Origin: Epiperipatus broadwayi
Lineage: Eukaryota > Onychophora > Udeonychophora > Euonychophora > Peripatidae
DNA: 64,000 nt
Assembly: GCA_028023455.1 (NCBI GenBank)
Contig: JAQFVV010012395.1
Coordinates: forward strand, 10,970,154 to 11,034,153
Direction: 5' to 3'
Under the pieces are notes generated by a model. It was given only the letters and a program-made list of their open reading frames with translations, was not told the DNA's origin and did not search any database. Both the position numbers and the translations under genes were made by a program. Within the stretch, counting starts at the first letter, position 1; each line of letters starts with the position of its first letter. This document shows, piece by piece, positions 1 to 13,790 of this stretch.

Positions 1-189
1 TTCTTTAAAAGATATTCTTGGTAGTATTAATCTTTATACCATTATAATGATTTCATAAGTTGTTTTTAACTAAAAAATAATCTTCTTTCTTCATTACTTC
101 TTATAATGTAAATTTATGACAGAACAGATTTTATTTATTTCGCATATAAGATTTTTTTTAGACAACTTTACTATTAACAAAAATATTTG

Positions 190-1765
190 AAAGGAGTTTG
201 TACAGATTCCAACCAGAAGATTGATTCACTAGTGGCTTTTTTAAGCACTTAATCCTAGATTTGACAGTTATTAACTATGTGGTTCATGATTTGTGCTAGT
301 CCATATCTTCATAGATCAATGGCTACTAAATTTTATTTATAAAGCAGATAATCACAACAATGATAGATTATCCTGAATCTGTTGATGAGACTCCAGTTAA
401 TCTAAGAAAACTAAAACCAGATGGCTTTATTGTTGGATTTTGAAAAAGATATTTGTTTGGAACTTTGTAAAAATTTCTTTTTACATCATAATTCCCAGAT
501 ATAAATTTATATGATTGAACATCTAAAAAAAAATCTTGATTTGAGACAAATCTTAAATGATGAAACTATATTTGAGTTATTAGAAAGTCTAATCTGATTA
601 ACATCTATTTTCTACGAAGCAACTTCTCCTTTGATATCTTCCAGAAAAATGTATGAAAGAACAGAAAGATAATGCAAAGTAGTAGACTGCAATGTGCCAG
701 AAATATTTCATGGTAAGATTTAATTGATTATCTAGAAGTCTATTGAAAGAACTTTTGTCTTAGCAGAGACACACTATTCACCAGCTAAATATGCTAATGT
801 TAAGGAAGCTATCCCTAAACTATTTGTAACACAATCCTAAGTGGTGCAAGGCAATTGTTGATAATGTTTATTCCTAGAAATAAATTTTGATCTAACCTTA
901 GATAAAAAAGTTAGACTATGATGTAAGATTATTTCTACATAGATTGGGATAGGATTGTATTTCAGTCAATTATTGCATAAACATATATCCAGATTGTGAT
1001 ATTTTATTGATGTTTAGATGAAAATTGGTTGTAGTATCTTCATTGGCTTAGGAATAAGACACAGTATTTGAAAAAGATTTTTCAATTTTTTTCATACCCT
1101 TTCTGAGAGACTTTTTTTTATCTCAGGAAAGGATTTTTGAACACTCAAAACAATATCAATATAGATTAATTTCCTGCAATCTATTTCTAGAAAATCATTG
1201 ATGAATATATTAAATAAAATAGGTGAGATAACTTAATCTGTTTCTGCAAAATTTTGCATCTACTATGAATGTCATTTAGTGCCACTTGAATTTTCTATTG
1301 GAGAGAATTTTGGCAAGAAATTAATAATTTTTCTGCACTTAAAAGTTTAGAAGGCCATTTTTCCAAAATAAGTGATTAAAGATAAAACTTGTTCACGATT
1401 TTTTCCTGGCCTAAAGCTAACTTAAATCTACACATAGATAGCTCTTAATTATTGGCAAAACTCTCATTAATACACTTCTTTCAAAACTTTTGTAGAAAAC
1501 ATGTAACAATGATATTGCACAATAATTTTTTTTTGGGGATCATTGTTGGATTTATTTGATTTTAAGATTGCTATAGATTTTTCTTTTTATGACAATTCTT
1601 TGGAATTGTTTCTGTTTAAATAATGTTACTGAATAGTTTTTCCAACAATACTTTAATTTTAAATCCTAATTTTTAAAAAAAAAAAACCCTGGAAGTATGC
1701 TATCTGCTCCTGGAGCCTTTCCTGATTTAAGACTATCCAGAGCAGATTCAAGTTCATCAATATCT
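190..1765 (-). pseudogene. Decayed jockey/CR1-group LINE, reverse transcriptase C-terminal half
   Basis: Read on the minus strand with several frame changes, this stretch gives a non-LTR reverse transcriptase followed by its C-terminal tail. Near 1,690-1,760 it reads ALDSLKSGKAPGADSI, the RT fingers motif. Around 1,390-1,500 it resembles the KLFER...L.RI.PII...QAGFRPG block. At about 1,165-1,215 it reads SPILFNIFINDFLE, the strand before the catalytic YADD, which is itself degraded. At 269-289 it reads MNHIVNN, matching the cysteine/histidine 'DHIVN.CP' tail seen in a very common arthropod and mollusc jockey-like family. The endonuclease half is absent, as expected for 5' truncation. Many stops and indels make it non-functional. 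The assignment to non-LTR RT is firm; the exact clade (jockey versus CR1) is from remembered family patterns. Confidence 0.72.
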
Positions 1766-1859
1766 ACTGTTTATACGAGAATGCTGTTATAGAAACATTC
1801 TAAAAGAGAATCTTGTAATTTTGTTCTGATGTTTTTTCTCATTTTATTAATTTTGAATT

Positions 1860-2032
1860 TTTACTAAGGCAATAAACCTAAAGCATGTGCGATTGAAAAT
1901 GCAAAGGTAGAGACTTCTACAGGTTTAACCACAAGCTTACACATTGGAAGAAAAGTTTGTGGTTAAGACCTGTAGAGGTCCCTACCATCGCATTTTTAAC
2001 CACACATGCTTTAGGGTTATTGCCTTAGTAAA
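1860..2032. mobile_element. Palindromic MITE / small foldback
   Basis: About 79 bases from 1,860 (TTACTAAGGCAATAAACC...) are repeated in inverted orientation up to 2,032 (...GGTTATTGCCTTAGTAAA), with a loop of about 14 bases near 1,939-1,952. The arms differ at roughly one base in ten. There is no coding capacity. A near-perfect hairpin of this size is typical of MITEs or foldback elements; the superfamily cannot be told because no clear target duplication is visible. Confidence 0.75.
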
Positions 2033-5000
2033 TATTACTTACGTAATCAATGTGCGTTAAATAAATTTATAATTTTGAATTTAAAAGTCTGACATATAAG
2101 ATTGGCAACCTTATTAGCAATAACAGTAATTCTTTTAGAGATACTTTTACAATTACCAAGATTATATAAAAATGACCATACCTTACAATTAGATACTGTA
2201 AAGTTTTGCTTCTCCATGGTCTTTCTCCACTTTTCTTCTTTTAACATCATTCAGGGATTTTACAACAGAACAAATGAAAATATAGAATTGTAGTATTATA
2301 TCTGCATTGCTTACTGATGTTTTACAATGGATTCCATAGATAAAATAACTATCTTTGGGGCCATAACAGTTAACATGTTCTATTTGGCACTTTCACCATC
2401 AATAATTATATATTTTGTTAGAGAGTTTAAGATCTTACATTGAAAGATGAATAATAAGAAACATAACTTTTACTTTTTCTATGCCATGAATATTAAAGAA
2501 TATTAACATTTGATTCAAATTCAGCTTCAAAATATAAGAGCACTTTTTTATATCTTTGAATATTGAATGCATGTCTATAATATTGGATAAACACCTAGTC
2601 TATATAGGACTGAATTATTTAAGTTAGATAGCTGGATTGGAAGACATATGGATGTCTGAAAATTTCAGAGTTTCTACTTAATAGTTAGTACATTAGATAG
2701 AGTGTTGGGCTTGTTCTTGTATTTTTAATCTAATGATTGAATATCCTAGTATCTCACTGAGGATGCCAGTAGCAAAAACCAGTCTGAAGTTGGGGGTATT
2801 CTACAAAGCTTATCAAGAGTTTGTTTTGGGACTTCTATTATAACATTTGTAAACACAAGCTTATTAAATTAAGTCATGAGACATCTGACTTGATTTTTTT
2901 ATAACGATATTATTATATTTAATTTCTACCAAATTCCTTTATAGCCAATTTATTTCTATTTGTTAAAAAGTTCCTATTGAAATGATAATATCATTATTAT
3001 ATATATATGAAATGTTTAAGTTAAAATTAAGTTTTCTAAACATTCTTATAAATACTTTAGCATTAATAAATTGCACAAATCCATCAAAATAAGACTGTTA
3101 AATGTTATAAATGATCTGAAAACTCTAATAGAAAAAAAGATAGATTTCAACCTTCCAGATATTTGATCAATACAGGATGTCTTTCAGAGTGAAATTTATA
3201 GTTTCACATTCTTAAGAAGTAATAAATACACATTTTTTGCTAACATTTCCTTTTTGAGAAAGGCAAAACTCTCCATACAGTAGTGGTGTTTGATGTTTTA
3301 AGTCCTTTTTGTCTAATGATGATTGTTCAATTTAGAAATGTAACTAGAAGGGGAGGGAAAAGCAAAAGAAATAACCATATATCAAAAATAAAACTTGTGA
3401 TGTAGTTGCTTTAGTATAATTTTCATATTAATTTTTTTATGTTTAAAATATTAAGTAATTAAAAACATGTTCTTATTTTGTTTTGATTTTAGATATATTA
3501 TAGACTTATATCTAAAAACTTTGCTGTAAAACGTTTCAGGATGTTTGTTTTTAAATGCAAAAATAAAATGTATAGTGAATTCAAAATTATTGGATACAAT
3601 CTGGTGTTGATTCACTTCTCTTAACTTTAAACTCTGGCTACATCTCTGTTAGTTGAGTATTTTATAAATGATGTACAAATGAGTTCTCATTTATTTCGTG
3701 AAACTGAATACAATTGATAATAATGTCTGTGGCAATTTATCATGCAGTGTATTTACATATAAATAAAACCAAGGAAATCAAATATTTTTGAGAAATTATT
3801 TGTTTCTATCTTAAATATCTAAAGATTTGATATATCATTAATAACAATAATGACATTATCAATATGTGTACAATTATAGTATTTTTTCTAAGACAAAGTA
3901 TAAATTCATCTGGTGAATGTAAGTTAATTATTTAAGCAATAAATTAATATATAAAGCAAACAATTCTGGAGACATAGGAATTCTTGGCCAATTTTTTTTA
4001 TCACCTGGCATAATAATCTCATGTTTCTCGTAGCAGTCACAGCTTAAGATTGTTGGGTATTAAATGGTTTATTTGGTCTAATAACTAGTTCAAATTAGAA
4101 CTATCACATGATCTTCTTTCTAAAAAATGTCTTTTCTGATGACAGGAATAACTTATACTTGAGAATTGGCTGTTTTTATAAAAGCATTGAGTGAAGATTT
4201 TTTTTATATATATCCTCTAATATAATTAGTCTTAAATCTTGTAAAATGAGATTCAGATTAATCTGTTGCTGTTTTTTTTTTTTACTTCAGTATAAAAATA
4301 TCTTATTCAGCTGAATTTTGGACATTTTGAAATAATGCTCAAATAATCATTAATATATTTTTTATCAAATGTGATATTACTATATATTTACAGTTTATAC
4401 TGCAAAACTATATTATTTCTAAACAATTGAGATTTTCATATTGTTTCCAGAGAATAAGACAGTGAACTAAATAACTTCATGATAAGATTTTTGGATCGGT
4501 GAATTTGTTTTTAAAATGGTTTAATTTACAATTCATCTAATATCCAACTAAAAAATTTCCTTTGAAATCCAATATTGGATTGAGTACCTTTAATGTATTG
4601 ATAGAGATATTCTGCAAAGTTTATAGTAATCATATATATATATTAGCAAATTTTAAAATTTTCCTGAAACTCTAGGTCAGTATATTTTTCCATATCATCT
4701 CAAATAAAATAAAAATTAATCCATTGATTACAAATTTTATAACATGTGAGAACTAAGATGCTGTTAGTTTCAACACAATTTCTTTCACAAGCATTTGGCC
4801 TGAATGGGAAATATGTATCTAAAAGTTGTTCTAGATATGATTTGCCTGTAAGTATGCAGTATAATCAGAAAGGCTTCTATTATGTGATAGCTCCCTGAAA
4901 TTCTGATAATAGTATCAATCACAAAAAGTTTTTTAAAATATCATAACTGACAAACAAACAGTAGTTTAGTTTATATTTGTTAAGAACTTTAAACTTGATT

Positions 5001-5437
5001 TCATCTGGAATTGGATCTGGGATGAAGGAAACAATTTATTTAAGTTATGATAAAAAAAAAAAAAAGAGCAATAATAATGTAATGGACAGTAAATTTTCAT
5101 TAATAAAGAAAATTATATGATCACTCAATGAAACATATTATTACGAATTTTCTGATAGTAGTTCTGGAGTACAAAAATTATGAAATATAACTTTAATGAA
5201 AATATTTTAAAAATAATTAAATTAATAGCAATAAATGTTCAAATAATTAAGTACAAACATTTCTTTTTTAAAAAATTTATTTACTTAATAATCACTTTTC
5301 TTTTTTCAAAGTCTACATATCTGTAGATGTTCTGAATTTTATATTAAAATATTTTCTTTATTGTTTTTAGTGATAATATGATTAAAATATATATTAATGA
5401 AGCATATTATCACTCAGCAACTTCATTATATGTAGGC
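2033..5437. other. AT-rich intergenic DNA
   Basis: I see no supported gene, structured RNA or clear transposon here. Open frames are short, overlapping on both strands and made of low-complexity codons. Short poly-A/T runs (for example near 5,050) and AT dinucleotide tracts are the only recurrent structure. Confidence 0.5.
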
Positions 5438-6044
5438 TAATATAAGAGATTTGAACTCAGACTTTCACACAACCCTCAACTCTCCATGCCATCTCATATT
5501 GCTGACCCACCTGATCATACACATGTTGAAAAGACAAGTAATCACTAATATACACATTTCATGCTAAACCAGCAATCATCAGTTGGTCCAGATTACTATT
5601 TTCACACATATATACAATCAGTGCTCAGCTTTATATTAAGATAGCCAATCTTGGACTGATTTCAAACTACTCCAACCCACAACCCTTCAGCCATCCATTT
5701 TGTTAAAAATCTGATAATGGAACATTCAAATCCCTCTTCAGCCATCCATTTCATTGAAAATCCAATGATGGAATGTTCAGTGGATGGCTGAAGAGTTGTG
5801 GTTTGGAGTAGTTTGAAGCCTATCCATTAAAGTATGAAGATTGACTATCATAATATAAAGCTGAGCACTGATTGTATATATGTGTGAAGATAGTAATCTG
5901 GACCAACTGATGATTGCTGGTTTAGCATGAAATATGTATATTGGTGATTATTTATCTTTTCAACATGTGTATGATCAGGTAAATCAGCAATATGAGATGG
6001 CATGGAGGGTTGTGTGAAAGTCTGAGTTCGAATCCCTTATATTA
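5438..6044. mobile_element. Foldback element with ~260-bp inverted arms
   Basis: The left arm (5,438 to about 5,700) and the right arm (about 5,780-6,044) are reverse complements along almost their full length: both carry the CTGAGTT..AAT block at the outer end, the ATGCCATCTCATATTGC block, CAACATGTGTATGATCAGG, and AGCTGAGCACTGATTGTAT. The short middle contains a local direct repeat, CTTCAGCCATCCATTT, twice on the left side and once inverted. The right outer end has a tRNA B-box-like GAGTTCGAATCCC at 6,023-6,035. The internal core CATTTCATGCTAAACCAGCA also occurs, diverged, in the foldbacks at 56.7 kb and 60.7-61.1 kb, so this belongs to a dispersed family. No protein is encoded. Confidence 0.8.
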
Positions 6045-6235
6045 CATTATATAGGTGCAAGTGTGTGTAAGCCTGTACAGTGTATTAATTTACATGTAGG
6101 CTAAATAATTTTATTTTTTCATGTATATGATTCTGTTCATTAAAAATCAAATTTAATGCGGATCATATTATGATTAAAAAAATATTCATAAATAATTTAT
6201 AATAGTCTATTTATATAGCACTTGACTGCATATAT

Positions 6236-6416
6236 AATATAGAGATGGAATAAACCCCCAATCATGTACTTTTCAAGAAATTACATGTACTCACACATAA
6301 CTTCAACTTAAAAAGTGTAAGTGAATCACTTATGCTTTCTAAACTGATGATTATGGGTGAGTGTGTGTAAATTCTTGAAAAGCACATGACCAAAGATTTA
6401 TTTTCTTCTCTATATT
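6236..6416. mobile_element. Small palindromic MITE
   Basis: A 181-bp imperfect palindrome: AATATAGAG at 6,236 is mirrored by CTCTATATT ending at 6,416. Inside, ATCATGTACTTTTCAAGAA pairs with TTCTTGAAAAGCACATGA, and the centre is AGTGAATCACTTATGC. The arms are interrupted by single-base differences and small bulges. It is non-coding. Confidence 0.7.
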
Positions 6417-9400
6417 AATTAATTTACATTGATTTAGTGAAAACAGAATATGGAAGTATGTTAAAGTTACTGATGTATTATAAGCAAATGATTGTATGTA
6501 GATTATCTGAAAGACAACTAGAAGTAATATGGAGCCATAACAATAAAATATTCTGAATAAATTAAATGTAAATATAAGTAGAGTAAGTAAAAAGTAAATA
6601 ATTGCAACTGATGTGGAGTAAAAATAAGAATGGCTATAATGATAATTTTGTAATTTAGAGGAAAGGCTACTATCAAGACTGACATCTTGTTAAATTTATA
6701 TATAAATTTTCGAATTTATTGGAGTTAGTATCAGTATTTATTTCATTTTAGAATGCTCTAGTAATAAAAATGGATTTTTCTAAAAAAAAAAACAAGTTGA
6801 TCAAGTAATTTAATAAATATCATTAAACATTTATCCTCATAATTGAAAGTTTTATAAAATTCGTTAAGAAATAGTTTATATTAAAGCAAAGCATACCTTT
6901 AGCTTTTTAGATTTTCTTGTATGGCATTCCAAAGTATATGTTCATTGAAAGTTTATAAAAGCTACAGTTTATGATGGATTATTGATGTATATCAGAATAT
7001 TGTTTAATCTGCATGATTTCCTCAATTTATATCTCAAATATTATTGTAGAGGAGCATGGTCATAACTACTAAGAAATATTTTTTGATGAGGATGTAGGCT
7101 GTATATCAGAAGACAATATGATGATTATGACAGTTTTCCTGTAATTAAAATGATTAAATTCACTTATAACAACAGTGAGTCAATAATCATAAAAAATAGA
7201 TGCCTATCACCATAAAAATGCATAACACAACTGCACTTAAGAATTCATCTTAAGCTACTCTTAGTATATGGAAAACTATAATTTTTTTAAGCTTTAGATT
7301 CTATTGAAACTCAAAACTATTAATTCTACAAACTGAATTATTTTTGTCAATGATGGCTTTATTCAGCTTTAATAATATGGCAGTATTTTTGATGGCATTG
7401 GCAAATATTTGTTAGTCTAATTTCATTTGAGTAAAAATAATCATCACAGAAATAATTGAGTTTAGATATTTGCAAACATAATATAGTTTGCTATCATTAA
7501 AGCCAAGATCTTTTGCTCACTTATATAAACCTCATCTAACATATATTCACAGTTAAGAAACACTAATAAAAAAAAAAGTATGAAGTCAATCCTGTCAGAC
7601 ATTATGATATTGTTGGAAATATTTTAAATGGGTATTGATGAATATACAAAAAATACTCATCAGAACTTCAATGATTCAAAAAAATAGATATTTGTGAAGC
7701 TAAGTTTGAAAATTATGTGGGAGATTATTTTGTAATAATATGAAAGTTTTGAATCATTAAAATTTCATCATAGAGAGTTTAAAGTGCTTTGATTCTAAAA
7801 ATATTAGTTTGCACACTGAAGTTATGTTCAACAGGCAGAAAATTTTAAAGAAAGTATTAATATGTTCAAAATGGTTTGTTTATGTGAACCATATTATAGT
7901 GAGTGTTTTATACAAAAATGTCTTAAATTTTATTTCATGCTGAAAAGTCTCTAAGACAAATAATTTTATGAGTTATTTTGTAATTGACATTGGTCATAAA
8001 ATTACTTTTGAAATTTAGTTGTAAAATAGCTCACATTATATATTTTTCTCTTTAACAAAAAATATGCTTTTATTTAAAGTTCAGATAATGAAATATTATA
8101 TGTTAAAAAGAAAATTTGGAATAAAATATTTAATTCAGGTAGATCTTTGAGTCTACTAAGATAAGGATCAAAATTATACCAAATTCACAACTCAACCAGA
8201 CTAGCTAAGAAAATAAAATATAAAACACTAGCAATGGTTTCACTGCTACAAGCAGACTTCTCAAGTGTAAAGAACTACAAAATACCAACCTATTTAAACT
8301 AAACATTACCCACAATTCCACTTACCTTTCATCCAACCTTAATGTTAAAATAATTTTTAAATATGTTAACTTCAATTCTGCGTGGAATTTGTGTTAAAGC
8401 CAATGTTACTATATATTTTTTGAATCTGCTATTATTTAAAATTTTTTAAATCTGGCATCTCTATATTTTATAGAGCTTACAGTAGGCTTTTTTGGGGGGC
8501 ACACTAAGCAAAACAAACATTTGGCACCTCTTCTCCTCATTATCAGTCAATAATTGATTAGTTCTAAAACATAAGAATAAAGTGAATCTTTAATATTATT
8601 GATAAAAAAAATCAAATAAAACTCAAACTACTGTATATGAAATAAGTTCATTCCATCTCCTTATAAATTAGCTTTGCCATACTTTTTTGTTTACTCTATC
8701 AATACAACTCTGCTACCAATCCTTTAATGCAGTGATAGAGCGGGAAAGCTCTGGGTTTATGCTTAACTAGTGGTGATTCAATAGACAAGGCAAAGAATGT
8801 TTTGAAAATAATTTTGAAATTAGCTGTGGAAATATATCTAAATAATTAAATAGATTTGGGATGGATTTTAAATAGAAAGCATACTCCTTCTTTAATCAAA
8901 AATCATTCGATTTTTAAACATTTTTTAAATTTATTTTTAAAATTTCACTGAATAATTCCTTTATTTAAATAAATATAACAGAAATGTAAACAAAAGTTTA
9001 GAGAATTTGTACTTTTATCTTAGCTATAAAATATAATGCATTATTTCTCAAGTAATCTTATTATGCTAAAATTCTTAAGTAATAAAACTAATTAAGTTCC
9101 TAGACAGTTGTTAAAAGAAGTTTTAAAAAATGTAATTGTTGATGCATTGCCAAGGCCAACAAAAAAACCAGTGAATGATTTAATATGTAATGTTGCTGTT
9201 TTTTTATTTGTTAATTTATTATTTATTTTGTTTTATTTTTTTCTTTGCATTTTTTTAGTTTCATCATTTTTTTTATTTGTTTGTGTGTTTTATATATATC
9301 CATTGCTTTATTCAGACCATTTTAATTAAATAAGTAGAAGAGAAAAATAGTTTACTGCAGAGCGAAGTCTTCACCAATAGTCTCTCGCTGAGAAACAATA

Positions 9401-9559
9401 ATGGGTGATCTGGATTTGAGCGTTTTTTCGTTCTCGTTTTACTACCTTTGTTAGAACAACTAGATCTCATTTATCGAAAATCGTGGGATAGTTAAATAAA
9501 TTGGCTATGAGCCAACTACTTGAGAAAAAATCCTAAATCTCTTGAAAAGAATTTCATTT
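6417..9559. other. AT-rich intergenic DNA
   Basis: No gene supported. A T-rich frame at 9,108-9,329 is dominated by Phe/Leu codons from poly-T runs and looks like chance. Base composition becomes less extreme towards 9,330. Confidence 0.5.
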
Positions 9560-9620
9560 GGCTGAGATTTGAACCCAGATCTAAATATAGGCAAATGGAC
9601 TACCTTTGCATCCTGGCATC
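9560..9620 (-). repeat. tRNA-like fragment (possible SINE head)
   Basis: On the minus strand the stretch contains a convincing T-arm: CTGGG, the loop TTCAAAT, then CTCAG (9,560-9,581). The stem pairs with one G-U, and GGGTTCAAATC fits the tRNA B-box consensus. Upstream on the same strand is a weaker A-box-like stretch (GGATGCAAAGGTAGTCCA). No acceptor stem pairs across the ends, so it is not a functional tRNA. A tRNA-derived SINE head or tRNA pseudogene is the best reading. Confidence 0.5.
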
Positions 9621-12600
9621 TTTTTAAATAAATACTAACAATTTTAAAAGATGCTTTAAGTGCCAAAATTGATTGCCCGCCTATATGAATCGCGGCTCAA
9701 CTGTTATCTCCGGTGCTTGAAGTTCATTGAACTCCGAGCAACAAACTATTGATTGCTTTTTTAAATTCCGCTCTGAATTTGTAAATTGGATGTGCGTGTG
9801 TGCGCTTCAGCATGTGTTATTGTTACAACATATATATATTAATTCAAGCGTGTCGCTGTAATTAATTAAAAAGCTTTTTATTACAATACTTTTAAATTTT
9901 ATTTTGAAAATAGCGTTCTAAATATTTTTAAAATTTCCTTATTTCTTCTTTTTTTTTCTCTCTTAAATTTTTGTCATTGTAGTTACTGTATTTTACTACG
10001 TTAGTTTTAATGTTTTTATCTTCCTATATTCTACTTATTTCGGTGTCCTATTTTTTCTAATTGTTTGTCTGTCAATTTTTCATATCCTGCTTCTGTACTT
10101 TTTACGAAAATTAATTTTGCCCGCCTTTAGTCATAAAGATAATTATTTGTAAAATTGTAATAATCTTCACGAAACCTATTTATTACTATCTAATTAATTA
10201 ATTAATTAAATTATAATGAAGGGATAGGTTAACTGAACAATTATGCTAATAGATTTATCTTGACTTTAAAAAAATAAAAACAAAGATACAATGCTTGAAT
10301 GATTTGTTAGATTTCTGGGATTTTTTTTTTTTTGTCAGACGACAGAAATTCAAAACGCAACAGTTTTAACAGTGTTTATTAAAAGACCGAGAAAAAAACA
10401 GACTGCCCTTCACCATATGGTCTGTTACTGTAAAAAAGAATTGATTATTTTCTAAATTTGGATTTATATTTGTACTGTACATTTATATTTTATACTTTTT
10501 TGGTTGTGTTTTGTAAATAGAAATTTACTGGAAAGAATTTGACAGATGACTGGTGGGCACGCATGACTAATCACAAAAACTTGACTGTCTTTATAAATCT
10601 TTTCTTTGATATTTTTCTTTTTAAAAAATATAGGATTTAACTTCACTTTGATTTATTATTGAATAAGATGAATTCACTTCTTCTTGCTGTAATTTATCTA
10701 TTTTTTGTTGTTGTTGTTTTTAAATATATATATAGACTACGTCCGACCTACTACTAACTGTTTAATTAATTACAAGAATAACGTTTAGTTTGATTTATTG
10801 AGTAAATAAAATCGTCTCTATACCTTACTATATTTACTTTTAATTTTTATTTACAAATGTAAAAGTAGTTTAGTGACAGACCAATTAACGAAAAAGTTGT
10901 TGGAGTTGCTTCAGGCCTTGTTGAACTGTAGAAAATATTTATTAATCGAATTTTTCCCCCTTAGTTATAATTCTCGTTATTATACACGTTAATATAGACA
11001 GTCATTTTTGTTTTTTGTTTGTTTGTTTTGAAATTTTTAGGTTGTTATGATTTTGTGAAAAATTATGTATTTACCGAGATTAGGTATTTTCATTTCCATG
11101 TTTAGTTACTGCAGAAAGCCATTAATTTTTCTAAAATTATCAAAGCATGTGGACATTATTACTTTCAGATATGCTTCAAGCCACATATGGCTTTATGATC
11201 TGAGTTTATTATTTATTCATCACACTTTTTCAAATCCTGCCACGATATTCTTAACAAGCACTTTCTATTTACCACTATTTTGCTAATATAATTATTTTGT
11301 TACACTCATTTACACTTAAAATCCCAGGATAATCTGGGATAGATTTAAAATAGCAGCTTAGTTAATGAATCACAAATCAGCCTTATCACTTCCAGGGCTT
11401 AAACTTCTCATGAATCTGAGCAATAAATCACTTGATTATTATTTTTATTTACATGTAATAGAGATGCAGAGTTCATCCCTTGCATCAATATTATTTGCAA
11501 TATATTTAGATCTGTTGATTAAATAACTGGAGCAAATACAGATTGTCTTTTCCTGCCTCATTTTAATCTCAAGACTTATTTTGTTTGCTTGTGACCTTTT
11601 AATGATTTTTAGAGACCTTATAAACATTTTCCTTGTTTTTATTGCATTAGATAACTTTCATTCCAGTATGAAATCTTATTTAAAACTAACAAATCATATA
11701 TTGTGACAACTGACAGTATGCAAACTTCTACATCATCAATGTTTAAAAATATTTTACTTAGTGCTTCAAGGGTTAAATTAATAAATCTCCTTGTTCTGCA
11801 CTGCTCAGTATTGCTATGAATATGAGGCAATCTGCCTCGAAAGCGCTAAGCGTTTAATATTTTTGCACTCTTTATAGCTCCTCTTTCAAGCACTTCACAT
11901 GCTTTTAATTTTGTTTATTGATTAATAAATAACTTAAATCTGCTATTGTTCTACAAATGTTCAATGATAGAGCTGTACTATTTTTTCCCAGGCTATTATA
12001 TCTTATATGCCATTCAAATCATTAATGTTATTTATAGACTTAGACACATTTTATGAATAGCACATTAAATAAGTTAAACTCATTGGTTAAAACATACATT
12101 CAAGGGTTTTTATTTCATCTTATTAATCACTATAACTCATTAACCCACTTGTAAAGTTTTGAATATAGTCCTTCCATAAATTTTAGCAGAATTAGAATGT
12201 ATATTGTGTTCTAACAAATTATTTCTTTAAAACTGTGCTGGTTCCAATTAACTTGTTAAATGCATTACCATATAATGAAAGAAACTTAATGTATTTTGCA
12301 TCTTAATTAGCTTAGCTAATTTATCAGCTAAATATTATTTCACTGATAATATCTCTTATAGCAATATAAAGAAAATCATTTAATCTAAATGGAATCTCTG
12401 GATATCATTCTCTATCACTAATTTTTTCCTCAAAGTCTTTGGGTATCACAACCCTCACCAAAATTCTTATTCAACTTCCTTCAAACTATTTATTCTAAAC
12501 AATGTCTTGTCACTAGATTTATTTGATTTTGATTCTACAAGTGTCCTATGCAAGAAATACATAAAAGATATGTTTTGTTTATTCTAAGCATTTATGTAAT

Positions 12601-12689
12601 TTATATGATTTGAGCTATTGACCTTTCATAAACAGTTAATTTCAAGGTGTTTTAATTATATTAAAATTTTTAATATACCATATTCTATC
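9621..12689. other. Intergenic DNA, somewhat richer in GC near 9.65-10.1 kb
   Basis: No gene supported. The stretch 9,660-9,810 has higher GC and CpG content than its surroundings and may be an old unrecognised repeat. The short open frames (for example 11,065-11,286 plus and 11,639-11,830 minus) show no recognisable domain. Confidence 0.45.
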
Positions 12690-13790
12690 ATTAGCTATCT
12701 ACTGCCTTTGAAGGTCTCCAAGTTTAATTCAGTTTCTCTAATCCACAGACTTTCTTCACTACATTCTGTCAGAAAATTTTCTTATTTCATACATTCATCT
12801 TGCATATCTTTTTCTAGGTCTTTTATAATTCCTTCAGATCCAGATTGAAACTTCAGCTGTCCATATGTTATCATTTCTAGTCATAGTGTATAGCTCACAT
12901 TCATTTTAGTTTTTTAATTCTTTGTATAATACTTTTTAATTCTTTCACCACTTTATTTGGCCTTGTTCTTATTATTATTTCCAATATATATCTAAACTTT
13001 ATTGAGTGATCTGAATTCTGTATTGCTCTTCTGTTAAGTGTTGCACCTCAGAACTATATGTAAAAACTCATAAAGTTCATCTATTGAAAATATCTTTTTA
13101 AGCACATGTATTTATTTTTTTGTAATACCAAGTTATTTCTGCCAAAAATAATTTCAAAGTTTAATTCTAATTATATGTGTCCATTTATATCAAAAATTTT
13201 CAAGTCTTTTTGGCATTTATCTTTAGTTCAATTTTCTTTCTGTCATTAGATAACTTTTTCTCAAACTCTGAATCAATATTTGCAAAAACAATTCCATTAT
13301 TTGCAAAATCTATATGATTTAAATATTGCCCTTGTATTTTTATTTCCTTAACTCCTCAGTTTAATACACAAAATGCTTTTTGTAAAATTGCTAATAATTT
13401 TTTTTGGAGATATGGGAAGACCCTGTTATATATATATTATCAATTTAATATTTTCAGTTTCATTATTTCAGAATATAACAATCTCCTGTAACTATATCTT
13501 GATGTTCTAACATTTTTATCACGGTAGAAATGCTTATAGTAAAATATCCTTCCTAACTTACAAATCCAAAATATAATGACAATTTACATTTAGTGCTTTT
13601 TTGTTTTTCTATAACTTTTTCTAATACTCGGGTGTAATCCATTGTGCTAAAGACCATTTTTAATTTGAACTAGTTTTTTTTAAAATAGTTTGATTCCAAA
13701 TTTTACTGTAGACAAAATTTAATATTCTTAGTAAAGATTTTATATATTATTGATAATCCAAGTCAGCTAATTCTAAATAAAATTAATTTA
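12690..13790 (-). pseudogene. Decayed, 5'-truncated RTE LINE (RT to C-terminus)
   Basis: On the minus strand this stretch aligns by eye, base for base with many changes, to the 3' third of the two young RTE copies in this window. From about 13,690 it matches the '[10 protein letters not shown]' region, near 13,570 the '[10 protein letters not shown]' region, at about 13,430 the 'SISPKLF' block, near 13,310 the FADD catalytic block (read here as FAN), at about 13,150 'GRNNLIL', near 13,030 'LNRRAIQR', and around 12,710-12,780 the 'WIKLGETF' terminus. It begins inside RT, so it is 5' truncated, and it is full of stops and small deletions. The GAT-repeat tail is no longer recognisable. Much older than the copies at 46.6 and 56.8 kb. 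Confidence 0.8.

Noticed and set aside
9108-9329. 73-codon plus-strand frame rich in Phe, Leu and Val
   Set aside because: It arises from poly-T runs; no domain, no signal of a real gene, no neighbours.
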